Source of the DNA: Elusimicrobiota bacterium
GTDB taxonomy: Bacteria; Elusimicrobiota; Elusimicrobia; 2-01-FULL-59-12; JACPXA01
NCBI GenBank assembly: GCA_016196785.1
Contig: JACPXA010000053.1
Location: 1 to 12,732, forward strand
Reading direction: 5' to 3'
DNA length: 12,732 nucleotides
In this document: piece by piece, positions 1 to 8,352 of the stretch
Position numbering within the stretch: position 1 is the stretch's first letter
Layout of the letters: every line of letters starts with the position of its first letter
Translations under genes and position numbers: made by a program
The notes under the pieces: generated by a model
Database searches by the model: none
What the model saw: only the letters and a program-made list of their open reading frames with translations
What the model was told of the DNA's origin: nothing

Positions 1-3000
1 TATACAACCTGGCATTGAACAGCTTGCGGGTGAGCTCGGGATCAGCAAGCACCCGCTGGAGCAATTCGAGATCCTGAAAGGTCTCCTTGACATCCCCTTG
101 GAGGGCTGCACGAAAGGCTTGCTCGACCTTGAGAAGCAAGAGGGGCTTCTTGGATGCAGGCTCATGGGCAAGCTGTTCAAGAAGACAAAGGGCCGAGACA
201 TACGCGACGTTAGGAAGTTGTGGGTATTGCTCTTGATACTCTCGGATCCTTGCGGTGGCCTCCGGCCACCGACCTTGCTTGATCTGGATCAGCGCCAAGT
301 GAGCATGGAACTGGGGCTCATCCGGCCAACGTGAAATGGCGGTTTGGATGGCCGCTTCGGCTTTTCCATATGCCCCATCGAGGCGATACGCGGTAGCCAG
401 TGAGTTGTAGGCATTTTGATAGTGAGGGAGCAGGTTTTGCGTGGCTTGAAACTTCTCGATGGCGTCTTTGAACCGCCTCTCCCGAAGAGCCAACAGGCCA
501 GGCAGGAAGAATTTGACTTTAGGCCGCAAGTGGGACGCGGTGTCTGGGTCTTCACGTTCCACCTCTTTAACGACTTGGGTGACTTTGTCAATTTCCTCCA
601 GCATTCGTTCGGGTCGTTCACCCTTGTCTAATCCATTGAACACGCGTGTGACCGCAACGACAAACGCCGCCTCTGGGTGTTGAACTTGTAAACGTTGGCA
701 CGCTTTTTCGGCCTGATCGAGCCAGTGCTCGGATTGATCATAGTCAGCACGCTCCCGATACGCGTTGGCCATGTTCAAGTAGACACCAAACACCAGATAG
801 CGGGTGAACTGCAATTCCTCATCCCAACCGGGGTTTTGAAGAAGCGCGGCTTCCCACTGATAATCCTCAATCATCTGAAGCGTTTCGCGATAGAGCTCAA
901 GGCCCCTGTCTAAGTCGCCCAGGTTGGTATAGACATCCCCTAATGTCAACGAAAGGTTTAATTCATGGTCCCGACCCAGCAGCCTCAAGGCCGACTGATT
1001 CGTAAGTTCCCTCTTAAGATTCCTGAGTTCGTCCTCGAGGGGCGCGAGCTCTTGCGGGTTCCCCTGGAGTTGCCGTCTCTTCATGATCTGGAGCTGGAGC
1101 TTTCCCCTTCGCTTGAGGAGCTCTTCAATGTGCCGATTGACACGCCTCAAGACATCACGCACTTTCGGAAACGCCTTTTCCTCAAGATAGAACCGCGCGC
1201 GATGGTGATTCCCCCGACCATCGAACTCTTTGGCCACGGCCTCCCACACCCAGGCAGATTCGAGCTCATCGAACCACCCTTTTGTCAACGCTAATTGAAG
1301 GGCCGTTTCGATGAGACGGAGACCTTTCTCGTCGCCGACCCTCAGTAAGAGGCGTCCCAACCGGATCTGGGCATCGGTGAACTCCCGGGTTTGGGGCGGT
1401 AATTCCGCCGCCAAGGTCATGGCTTCCCTCAACATGTTCACCGCTTGGGCCAGCTCTTCGGCTGTCCGGTCTGTTCGGTCTAACCAGGCGGTACCCTGGG
1501 CGATTAATGCATTCATCTGCTTCAACTTTTGGAGGTGCTTCACCTGTTGAAGGGCCTCTATGATCTCCTCATCCTTGGGAAAGAGTGACTGGGCCTGTTC
1601 GAGGATCTTCGCACCCTCCGTGAGATAGGTCTGACGGGTCGGTTCGGTCTCGCTTAAGATCCGCTGAGCCGCATCGAGGCAAAATACCCCACACCCCCAG
1701 AGAATCAATCGCTTCGTCTTTTCAAAGCGACCCTGTTCTTCATCTGAGAGCCTCCCCTCAAAAACTTGTTGGGCGTTGCCGATGTCTTTCCACGCCCTCT
1801 GGTAAGTCCTGAAGCCCTCCTGAAGGAGCCGGCCCACCTCAGGATCGTCCTCCTTGGAGGAATGCCGATAGGCGGCCACCACCTTGTGATAACTGGCGTA
1901 CAGGGTCCACAAATTGAGCACGAGCAATGTCTGTTCAACTCCCTGGGGTTCAATGCGCGGAAGCACGGACGCCCAGCCCTGGATCACCGGCTCAAGTAAT
2001 CTTCCCTTTTCCTCGACCTGGTCATTCTCCATGGCGGCACGTCCAAGGGCAACGAAACGGAAAGCCTCGGGGAACGGATTGGTCTGTTCCCTGGCACGCG
2101 CTTGTTCAAAAGCGCTTGCGGCTTCCAAGAATTTCTTCTCCTTCATCAGGTCTTCGCCCTGCTGCAGTAATTGCACGACCTCCGGATCGTGGCTCAGGGC
2201 AGCGGCCAGCGAGGAGCGTTTGGGACGAGGGTCATTCGTCCCCCCGAAGAGTAGCGCGGTTCCTCCCAGCGCTGAGAGGCGTTCCACCGCCAAGGACAGG
2301 AGGAGCTGCAGCAGGTCCAGCCACCATTCCATTCCCCACGCCATGGGCCAGCTCAACATCCCTGGGGCCAGTAGGCTGAGGGGATCAACCCACATCGCCA
2401 GAGGTGTCTTAGGCGGTCCGAATCGAGACACCTTGATGACGTCCCCAGCATGCTCAAGGCGTGTGTCAAGACCATCCAAGGCCTTCACATCTGTGCCATT
2501 CAGGGTCACCGTGATTCCCGGCAAGAGATCCCCGTTGGCATTCACGACATCATTCCACATCCACTGAAGACGTAGCAGGTATTCATAAAGGACATCGTGA
2601 ACCGTGTGTCCCCGTGAGGTGATTTCGGTTCTCCCCACAGTGCCTACGGCGAGGCGGGCAAGTGACCCAGCAAAACCCACGGTGACAGGATGGGAAGCGA
2701 GCCCCAGTTTATCCCAAGCCCGCCTCCGTGCATCCAAGCGATATCGAGTTAGGAACGTCCGATAGGCTGAACCGAGCCTGTAGCGTGAGATCAGGTCACG
2801 GAACCTGGTGGTCAGCACCTGCCGGAAGTTTCGTGGACTGACAAACAGGGGGCGACCATGCCCCTCCTCGAGCTGCATGAGCACGACGAAAGGGGTTAAC
2901 TTGTAGAGATAGGTCGAACGACCCTTCGCCAACATTGCCAATTGTTCATGCATCAACGAATGAATCCGCTCGACTGGCTGAAGGAGCCAATCCACCTGTT

Positions 3001-5350
3001 GAATGCCGGCTGCCTTGAATGCCTCCCAGTTGAGTTCACCAGCCCATGTCATGGTGGAGACCTCCAGGGCCTTCCGAGCAAAATGCAGGGAATACCTCAA
3101 CTTCATTTGTAAGCTGGTGACCGCCTCCTCCCAGTGTTGTCCTTCTGGAAGTCTGAACAACAACTTGAGATCCACGTCAGATTGCCCTCGTATCGCGATG
3201 CCCTCCGGGCTCATCGAACCAACCAGCAATACCAGGTAGGGATGGTAGCCAAGCCGCTTAAAGAGTTGGAGCACACCCGTGGCCTGTATCAAGCGCCGAC
3301 TGGCCTGGGCGACAGCCTCTTTTTCTGCTCGCGATAGGATTCGAGGATCAACGCTTAAAGCAAAACCTCCGTTGACGCCTGTGAACCAGATGAGCGGTCC
3401 CAGACCCGTGGTATAGAACAGGCTCATCGCCACCAACAAGATCCCCAGGGAAACCCAGTGAAAGGCATGGGCGGCTACTGGGAAGGACTGGCGAGGCAAT
3501 ACCACGGTCCGCTGCGGGAACGGATGGGCCATCTCTCGAAACACGACCGTCTCGCTTGAGACCCCGTGCAAGACAACCCCCTTATCAAGGGAGGTAGGTA
3601 CCCTCTGCCCAGAATCTACGACCCAGAGTTCCAACGCGAGTGTCCGGCCAATGCCTGCCTGAGGCACGATCTGTACGACGACTCGCAGACGCCCTGAAGG
3701 GTCCAACTCTGCATCGAGGAGGGGGATTTCACTGATCATCGAGGACGCGGCGATGCTTTCGTTGAGCATCGCCTGGACCTCCTTGATCACCTCTCGAGCA
3801 ATTCTGCGGCTGGCCTTCCTGCTCACCCCTAGCTGGCGTAAATACGGCTTCAGTTGCCGCTGGAGTTGAAGCACCCCGATCAGAGTAAACCAGGTTCCAG
3901 CGTACATCCACGTTTGACCTCGATAGGGGGCGTAGGGGTGTGTCGCTGCAAAGCTGCGCGGGGTACTGAGGAAGAAACGTTCACTCGCGAAGAGCCGTTC
4001 CAGGGGGGTCTTTTCTCTGGCGAGCTTGTCTAATGACGTCACCCAGGGTTCCGTCTTACTGATGCGGGGGGTGATGGTCAGGTACCCAACTCCCCGTTGC
4101 TTAAGCAGTGTGGTGAGACCACTCGTATGAAACCCTCCAGCGAGCAAAACCGCTGAGGCATGTTGATGGAGGTCCATTTGCATAAACAGGTTCGATACCA
4201 GGGAGGGCTCACGTCGCAAGGCCTGACGATAGAAGGCCTCAAAGGGCTCAAGATCCGGGAGGGCGGAAGGGAGGCTGCGCGTCTGAGAAAGTTTCGTCAG
4301 GCGTGAGTCAAGCTGCCGGATATCGGTGTGCCGCTTTACGTAGCCGGCCCATTCATCCGCGGTGAGCCGATACTCGATAAGTTTCTCCAGTAACCCGGCA
4401 TCCTGCCGAAGTTCCGTGAGCGGCCGTTGAGATGCCCCCTCACCCCAACCCTCCCCCTCCAGGGGGGAGGGGAAAGAGGAGGATGGGGGCTCAACCTCTC
4501 TGAGGGTCTGGGCGATCCAGCGCATATATCGGCGAGCTTCTTGCCTCACCGGCACGGAGCGCTGATAGGCCTCGATATGTTCCAAATACTGGCCTGGTTC
4601 TTCGATCCCCCAGAACCGCGGGGGACGAGCGGCGGTGATTCCGGCGAATTCTGCCCCTCCAATGAATCCTTCCCTAAGGAAAAATTCTGCAACTCCCTGC
4701 GTCAGTTCCTTATTGGGAAACGCTCGATACGGGGTAAAATCGAAGGGCCCAGTGGCCCCTTCGAGCCCTACCAACTTGACTCCATACCGATCCACCAGCC
4801 GTTCAATGATTCGCGCGATGTTCTGCTGGGCTTCTGGATGTTCATGCGCATCCTGAATATGGATCACCAACGGCGTTTTTGTTTCTGGCGGGAAGTACAC
4901 ATCACTGACCGCTCCATACGGCCCAATCGCCCGCGCTATCTCTCCCGCCCACGACGGGCCGAGGCGGCGCGAAGGAGGAGGACCGAGGGGTTGGATCAGT
5001 GGGGCCTCGGTGGCTGAGCCGGAAGGTGCTGAATGTGGCGCAGAGGTTGTCCCTTGCGTCAAGTGGAGCTTGACGGGATCATCAGGAACGGCGAGGCCAC
5101 CGTGGAGCGAGCTCGCAAAGCGAGCGTCCCCACGAGACAATCCCTCGTGTCCTCCTCTCCCCGCCCTCTCTTTCAACCCTTGGACCGCGAGGCGGCGCTC
5201 CTCCCAGAAGGACGCCTGGGCCAAGGGAGGCGCTAGGACGTCCGCATAGAACACAACGACCGCCATGACAGCGGCCATTGGACGCACCCAATGGAAGGGT
5301 CTAGGGGGCGATTCGTTCACATGGAAGAACCGAGAGAGCAATAAGTTCAT
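1..5350 (-). CDS. Giant multidomain membrane protein (TraB/ChaN-like, nucleotidyltransferase, MoaD-like, TPR), 3' end outside window
   Basis: I translated the minus strand in 60-base blocks from an ATG at 5350 to base 1 and found no stop, giving at least 1783 residues; the C-terminus lies beyond the window. An in-frame TAG eight codons upstream supports this start, though no good ribosome site is visible. Residues ~21-45 are a hydrophobic signal or anchor ending AQA. Residues ~160-470 resemble TraB/ChaN/Tiki-type proteins (HIQDAHEHPEAQQNI near 164, VGLEGATGPF, AGGFHTSGL near 405). A membrane segment lies at ~629-660. Residues 711-727 read GSMSPEGIAIRGQSDVD, the GS...DxD signature of polymerase-beta-type nucleotidyltransferases, with D787 a possible third carboxylate. 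Residues ~889-975 match a MoaD/ThiS-like beta-grasp fold (VGFAGSLARLAVGT, LNGTDVKALDGLDT, GDVIKV), without a terminal GlyGly. A hydrophobic stretch at ~990-1040 precedes a helical TPR-like region from ~1045, clearest at 1464-1555 and 1624-1720. The function is unknown; the domain calls are by eye. It lies 111 bp after comEC and may have its own promoter. Confidence 0.85.
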   Translation of the reverse strand, partial: MNLLLSRFFHVNESPPRPFHWVRPMAAVMAVVVFYADVLAPPLAQASFWEERRLAVQGLKERAGRGGHEGLSRGDARFASSLHGGLAVPDDPVKLHLTQGTTSAPHSAPSGSATEAPLIQPLGPPPSRRLGPSWAGEIARAIGPYGAVSDVYFPPETKTPLVIHIQDAHEHPEAQQNIARIIERLVDRYGVKLVGLEGATGPFDFTPYRAFPNKELTQGVAEFFLREGFIGGAEFAGITAARPPRFWGIEEPGQYLEHIEAYQRSVPVRQEARRYMRWIAQTLREVEPPSSSFPSPLEGEGWGEGASQRPLTELRQDAGLLEKLIEYRLTADEWAGYVKRHTDIRQLDSRLTKLSQTRSLPSALPDLEPFEAFYRQALRREPSLVSNLFMQMDLHQHASAVLLAGGFHTSGLTTLLKQRGVGYLTITPRISKTEPWVTSLDKLAREKTPLERLFASERFFLSTPRSFAATHPYAPYRGQTWMYAGTWFTLIGVLQLQRQLKPYLRQLGVSRKASRRIAREVIKEVQAMLNESIAASSMISEIPLLDAELDPSGRLRVVVQIVPQAGIGRTLALELWVVDSGQRVPTSLDKGVVLHGVSSETVVFREMAHPFPQRTVVLPRQSFPVAAHAFHWVSLGILLVAMSLFYTTGLGPLIWFTGVNGGFALSVDPRILSRAEKEAVAQASRRLIQATGVLQLFKRLGYHPYLVLLVGSMSPEGIAIRGQSDVDLKLLFRLPEGQHWEEAVTSLQMKLRYSLHFARKALEVSTMTWAGELNWEAFKAAGIQQVDWLLQPVERIHSLMHEQLAMLAKGRSTYLYKLTPFVVLMQLEEGHGRPLFVSPRNFRQVLTTRFRDLISRYRLGSAYRTFLTRYRLDARRRAWDKLGLASHPVTVGFAGSLARLAVGTVGRTEITSRGHTVHDVLYEYLLRLQWMWNDVVNANGDLLPGITVTLNGTDVKALDGLDTRLEHAGDVIKVSRFGPPKTPLAMWVDPLSLLAPGMLSWPMAWGMEWWLDLLQLLLSLAVERLSALGGTALLFGGTNDPRPKRSSLAAALSHDPEVVQLLQQGEDLMKEKKFLEAASAFEQARAREQTNPFPEAFRFVALGRAAMENDQVEEKGRLLEPVIQGWASVLPRIEPQGVEQTLLVLNLWTLYASYHKVVAAYRHSSKEDDPEVGRLLQEGFRTYQRAWKDIGNAQQVFEGRLSDEEQGRFEKTKRLILWGCGVFCLDAAQRILSETEPTRQTYLTEGAKILEQAQSLFPKDEEIIEALQQVKHLQKLKQMNALIAQGTAWLDRTDRTAEELAQAVNMLREAMTLAAELPPQTREFTDAQIRLGRLLLRVGDEKGLRLIETALQLALTKGWFDELESAWVWEAVAKEFDGRGNHHRARFYLEEKAFPKVRDVLRRVNRHIEELLKRRGKLQLQIMKRRQLQGNPQELAPLEDELRNLKRELTNQSALRLLGRDHELNLSLTLGDVYTNLGDLDRGLELYRETLQMIEDYQWEAALLQNPGWDEELQFTRYLVFGVYLNMANAYRERADYDQSEHWLDQAEKACQRLQVQHPEAAFVVAVTRVFNGLDKGERPERMLEEIDKVTQVVKEVEREDPDTASHLRPKVKFFLPGLLALRERRFKDAIEKFQATQNLLPHYQNAYNSLATAYRLDGAYGKAEAAIQTAISRWPDEPQFHAHLALIQIKQGRWPEATARIREYQEQYPQLPNVAYVSALCLLEQLAHEPASKKPLLLLKVEQAFRAALQGDVKETFQDLELLQRVLADPELTRKLFNARLY
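4434..4490. repeat. 57-bp GC-rich palindromic element inserted in frame in the giant CDS
   Basis: A hairpin with 9-bp arms CCCTCCCCC (4449-4457) and GGGGGAGGG (4463-4471) is nested in outer arms GCCCCC (4434-4439) and GGGGGC (4485-4490). The plus strand reads CCCTCACCCCAACCCTCCCC, resembling a short palindromic repeat I recognise from many bacterial genomes. On the minus strand it encodes a Ser/Pro/Gly stretch (SSSFPSPLEGEGWGEG, residues ~287-306) that interrupts an otherwise ordinary helical region of the TraB/ChaN-like domain. The in-frame insertion is directly visible; the mobile origin is inferred. Confidence 0.6.
5101..5134. repeat. 34-bp imperfect palindrome inside the giant CDS
   Basis: Outer arms CGTGG (5101-5105) and CCACG (5130-5134) flank a perfect inner hairpin GCTCGC-AAA-GCGAGC (5111-5125). 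It is read in frame as about residues 73-84 (SRGDARFASSL) of the giant protein, just after its signal segment, in a low-complexity linker. The shape and position suggest a small repetitive palindromic element that entered a coding region without breaking it. Only one copy is visible here, so calling it a dispersed repeat is inference. Confidence 0.45.
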
Positions 5351-5376
5351 AGTATCGCGGGTCAGGCGTCTCTATT

Positions 5377-5382
5377 AGTATA
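5377..5382 (-). promoter_or_regulatory. Possible -10 box upstream of the giant gene
   Basis: The minus strand reads TATACT about 26 bases before the ATG at 5350, in an AT-rich gap after comEC. There is no convincing -35 hexamer at 16-18 bp, so this is a weak candidate. If it is not used, the giant gene would depend on readthrough from comEC. Confidence 0.2.
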
Positions 5383-5461
5383 CGGATGAGGGATTAAGAT
5401 TTCCTTGCGGTTTGGTAACGATTCTGTAAATTTTATTCAGCAGAATAAGGCAGAAAGGCAG

Positions 5462-7678
5462 CTACGTCCCCGGTAGGGGGTGGATGGAGGTGGTCTGTCC
5501 GTCGCTTTCAATCAGGATGGCGCCATCGCGTGAGGTGAGGAAGAGGTCTTTCGTACCCGATAACTGGCCGAGCGCGATCGGTGACGGCCGATCACTTGAG
5601 ATGACAGCGGTGCTCCCTTGCAACGCCTGGGCAAACGACTGGGCTAGCGGAACCGTACCATGGTGCGGGATGAGCACCACGGTGTTAGATCGGACGTTAC
5701 GCAGGAGGATTTGGGGGAGGTGAGTCGTTGCATTTGCGGTTGCATCTGAGGGGAAAAGCAGGGAACAGTTTCCGTATTGAAGGGTAAGGATCAGCGGTGA
5801 CCCTGTCGTGTCGTCTGAAGGAACGGTGGATGAGGGGGTCACGACCATCTCCACTCGGACGGGGCCGACCTGCCAGGCCTCACCGAGGCGAACGATCCGC
5901 ACCGGAATTCGACGCCTCCAGATGAGGTGTAGCAACTCGTTGTAGTCAGCCCCCTTCCCATCGGCAGATCCGAGGAGCCAGCGACCGACACGGAGGTGTT
6001 GCACGACAGAGCGCTGGGCGCCGTAATGGGGGATGGTGGGATGCGTCAGCACCACCGTATCCAATCGCCGAATGCCGAGCGCCCATAGCGCCGGCAGCAT
6101 GATGCGTTCCCCCACCCGGTCTGGACTACCGACGGCTCCACCACCATCAATAAGCCACTGCTCACCGGTGGGGAACTGGACTACCACGGCATCCCCTAAA
6201 CCGACCGCGAGGATCCACACCTTGAAGGGCCCCCAGCGGGGGGACCACTGAGCGGCCGCCCATCCCGTGAGCCACACGATGAGGAGACCGCCTCCCACCC
6301 AGCGCCAACGACGGCTAGTTAACCCGAGAACGAGCGATAACCAGATTCCATAAAAGAGGGTGATCTCCCACCAGGTTGGGGTGGCCACCGTGACGGCTGC
6401 TCCCGGGACGCGCGCGAACCCTTCCACACAGCGGACCAAGAGATCCACCAACTGGGCGTTCACCCAACTTACAGCATCCACCAGGCTCCGCCACGGGAGC
6501 CAAGCGATCGCCAGCAAGGTGATCCCTGTCATGACAATGACCTCAGCCAGCAAGGGCACACACAGGTTCGCCAGTAGTCCAATCAGGGAGAGCCGATGAA
6601 AATACCAGATGACGACCGGGGCGACAGCAACCTGGGCCGAGAGAGAAGCGATCAAGAGCGGCCAGATCCACCGCAGCATCGGCAGGCGGCGGGAACTTGG
6701 GAACGATCGGTTCCACCGAGGAACGGCCCACACAATCCCGAGCGTAGCCATAAACGAAAGCTGGAAGCTGGCATCGAAAAGGGCGCCAGGCTCCCAGAGG
6801 AGGACCACCAACGCCGCCAGCGCCAGACAATGGGTCGGCGTCGCCTCACGGCTCAGGAGATACGCTAAGACTCCCACGGTTGCCATCACCGTAGCGCGGA
6901 GGACCGGAGGGTCGCCACCGCCCATGAGGGTATACAGCCAAATCACGGGGAGGCTCGCGCAGAGCGAGGCGCGTCGGGACAACAAGAGCAATCGCCAGAA
7001 CCCGAACGCCAGCCCCATCACCAAGGCCACGTTCGAACCCGAGACCACCAAGAGGTGAAATACCCCGGCGTCGCGAAAGGCCTGCTCCACGCCGGTCGGT
7101 AGGTCAGACAGTTCGCCAATGGTAAACCCACCGAGGATGGAGGCAGCCACCGGCGGTAGTCGGTCTCTAAAGATTTGTGCCAGCGTGGCTCGGAGCTTGA
7201 CGGCGAGCGTCCCAGGGACAAACCAAGGTGCCCGCGCGGTGATGTGGACCGCCTCGGGGTCATCCACAGTCAGGAGAGCGGAGATCCGTTGGTTTGCCAG
7301 ATACGCGCGGTAATCGAACCCGCCCGGGTTAAGAGCCGTGGGGGGTCGGAGGAGTCGGCCGGTCACGGTCAGTTGATCGCCGGGCCATAGCGGCGGGACC
7401 GCGGGGGGAAGCGTCAGGAGCAGTCGGATCGCTCGCCTTCCGCTGACGCCTGCCCGTACTGCGTGAAACAGATATCGAGGTTGGCCCTGGCGCGCGTCTT
7501 GCAGCGCCTGGATGCGTCCGGCCAGCGTCACGGGTAGTCCTCCAACCGAGGCGGCGAAGTTCCCCCAGACCGACTGATCCCGGCGAGGCAGGATGTGAAC
7601 AACGAGAATCAGGCTAACCGTGCAGGCGAGGAGGAAAACGACGAGGCGCGGCCGGAGCCACCACCAGAAGGATGTCAC
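5462..7678 (-). CDS. comEC: ComEC/Rec2-type DNA uptake channel with a degenerate nuclease domain
   Basis: 738 residues, typical for full-length ComEC, the inner-membrane channel that passes single-stranded DNA into the cytoplasm during transformation. Two N-terminal membrane segments precede an OB-like DUF4131 region ending LNPGGFDYRAYL (116-127). The Competence domain starts near 170 and carries the signature HLLVVSGSNVALV (208-220), followed by many membrane helices to ~475. The C-terminal metallo-beta-lactamase-like domain (~485-725) keeps VGLGDA, LIDGGG (509-514), D645 and HHG (672-674), but the usual HxHxDH motif reads HPTIPH (546-551), losing the second His and the Asp. The start is GTG at 7678 with no clear ribosome site, 18 bp after the HAMP gene stop and in the same frame, so translational coupling is likely. 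No other competence gene is in the window, so a role in transformation is not assured. Confidence 0.93.
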   Translation of the reverse strand: MTSFWWWLRPRLVVFLLACTVSLILVVHILPRRDQSVWGNFAASVGGLPVTLAGRIQALQDARQGQPRYLFHAVRAGVSGRRAIRLLLTLPPAVPPLWPGDQLTVTGRLLRPPTALNPGGFDYRAYLANQRISALLTVDDPEAVHITARAPWFVPGTLAVKLRATLAQIFRDRLPPVAASILGGFTIGELSDLPTGVEQAFRDAGVFHLLVVSGSNVALVMGLAFGFWRLLLLSRRASLCASLPVIWLYTLMGGGDPPVLRATVMATVGVLAYLLSREATPTHCLALAALVVLLWEPGALFDASFQLSFMATLGIVWAVPRWNRSFPSSRRLPMLRWIWPLLIASLSAQVAVAPVVIWYFHRLSLIGLLANLCVPLLAEVIVMTGITLLAIAWLPWRSLVDAVSWVNAQLVDLLVRCVEGFARVPGAAVTVATPTWWEITLFYGIWLSLVLGLTSRRWRWVGGGLLIVWLTGWAAAQWSPRWGPFKVWILAVGLGDAVVVQFPTGEQWLIDGGGAVGSPDRVGERIMLPALWALGIRRLDTVVLTHPTIPHYGAQRSVVQHLRVGRWLLGSADGKGADYNELLHLIWRRRIPVRIVRLGEAWQVGPVRVEMVVTPSSTVPSDDTTGSPLILTLQYGNCSLLFPSDATANATTHLPQILLRNVRSNTVVLIPHHGTVPLAQSFAQALQGSTAVISSDRPSPIALGQLSGTKDLFLTSRDGAILIESDGQTTSIHPLPGT

Positions 7679-7696
7679 AGGAGAATGAACTGGCGA

Positions 7697-8314
7697 CTAG
7701 ATGTAAAACTCGCTTGTCAGTGAGGTGATTTCGTGGGAAAGGGTCTCAAGAACCTTGGCAGCTTCCGGGGGCGTGAGCTGGTCCGATTGGAGGCTTCGGC
7801 TGATTCCCGTCAGCTTGCCAGACAACTGCTCGGCGAGCCGGCGATCCCGCAGGACCTTTTCCTGGAGGGCGATGATCATCTGGTTGAGGTGTCCCGCCGT
7901 TTCCGTCAGCTCATCTCCCTTCCGCAGGTGCACGCGCACTGTGAGATCGCCCTGTCCCACTTGTTCCGCAACCCTCTCAAAGCGGTAGAGCGGCCCAGCA
8001 AACTTGTGCGAGATGAAGCAGGCGATCACCACCGTGATCACCACGAAAATGGCAAACTTCAGTACCATGAGCTTGTGCATTTGCTGAAACACGGGGTAGA
8101 TGGCGGTTGCCGTGGCCTCATTCAAGATAAGCCGGCCGAAGGTGTAATACAGGTCCCAGGCCACGATGAACCCGGCGACAAGAAGCGAGACAAACACCAC
8201 GGCCACGTACCGGGCCTGCAGGGACCATTTAATGAAAATGATACGGCGTTTGATGGGACCGTGGGGAGGGGGTGACCAGGGTGCGCTGACCGCTGACGGC
8301 TGTTCTCGGGGCAT
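7697..8314 (-). CDS. Two-TM HAMP domain protein without output domain
   Basis: 205 residues. A basic N-terminal tail with a Pro-rich stretch precedes TM1 (~35-57), a short periplasmic loop of ~25 residues, and TM2 (~83-103). A HAMP linker follows (~104-156), with the conserved Pro in KFAGPLYRF (P108), GDLTV (122-126) and DEL (134-136) typical of the two HAMP helices. The rest (~157-205) is a short helical tail. No histidine kinase, methyl-accepting, cyclase or other catalytic domain follows, so the protein is a stand-alone HAMP module that could pair with a separate partner or act as a membrane scaffold. The start is an ATG preceded by a strong AGGAGG. It lies between the PFK gene and comEC; nothing in the sequence ties it functionally to either. 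Confidence 0.85.
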   Translation of the reverse strand: MPREQPSAVSAPWSPPPHGPIKRRIIFIKWSLQARYVAVVFVSLLVAGFIVAWDLYYTFGRLILNEATATAIYPVFQQMHKLMVLKFAIFVVITVVIACFISHKFAGPLYRFERVAEQVGQGDLTVRVHLRKGDELTETAGHLNQMIIALQEKVLRDRRLAEQLSGKLTGISRSLQSDQLTPPEAAKVLETLSHEITSLTSEFYI

Positions 8315-8318
8315 AAAG

Positions 8319-8324
8319 CCTCCT
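8319..8324 (-). promoter_or_regulatory. Strong ribosome binding site of the HAMP gene
   Basis: The minus strand reads AGGAGG four bases before the ATG at 8314. It fixes the start and suggests this gene is translated independently within the operon. Confidence 0.8.
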
Positions 8325-8352
8325 CGCCTGCGGAAGTTACTTACGTCTGACG

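Noticed and set aside
1914..2567. 217-codon open frame on the plus strand, with others nearby
   Set aside because: Antisense to the giant gene, rich in Ser/Arg/Pro as expected for a shadow frame, and without a recognisable domain.
5433..5448. TTATTC-AGCA-GAATAA hairpin in the gap after comEC, considered as a terminator
   Set aside because: Only six AT-rich base pairs and no T-run downstream on the minus strand.
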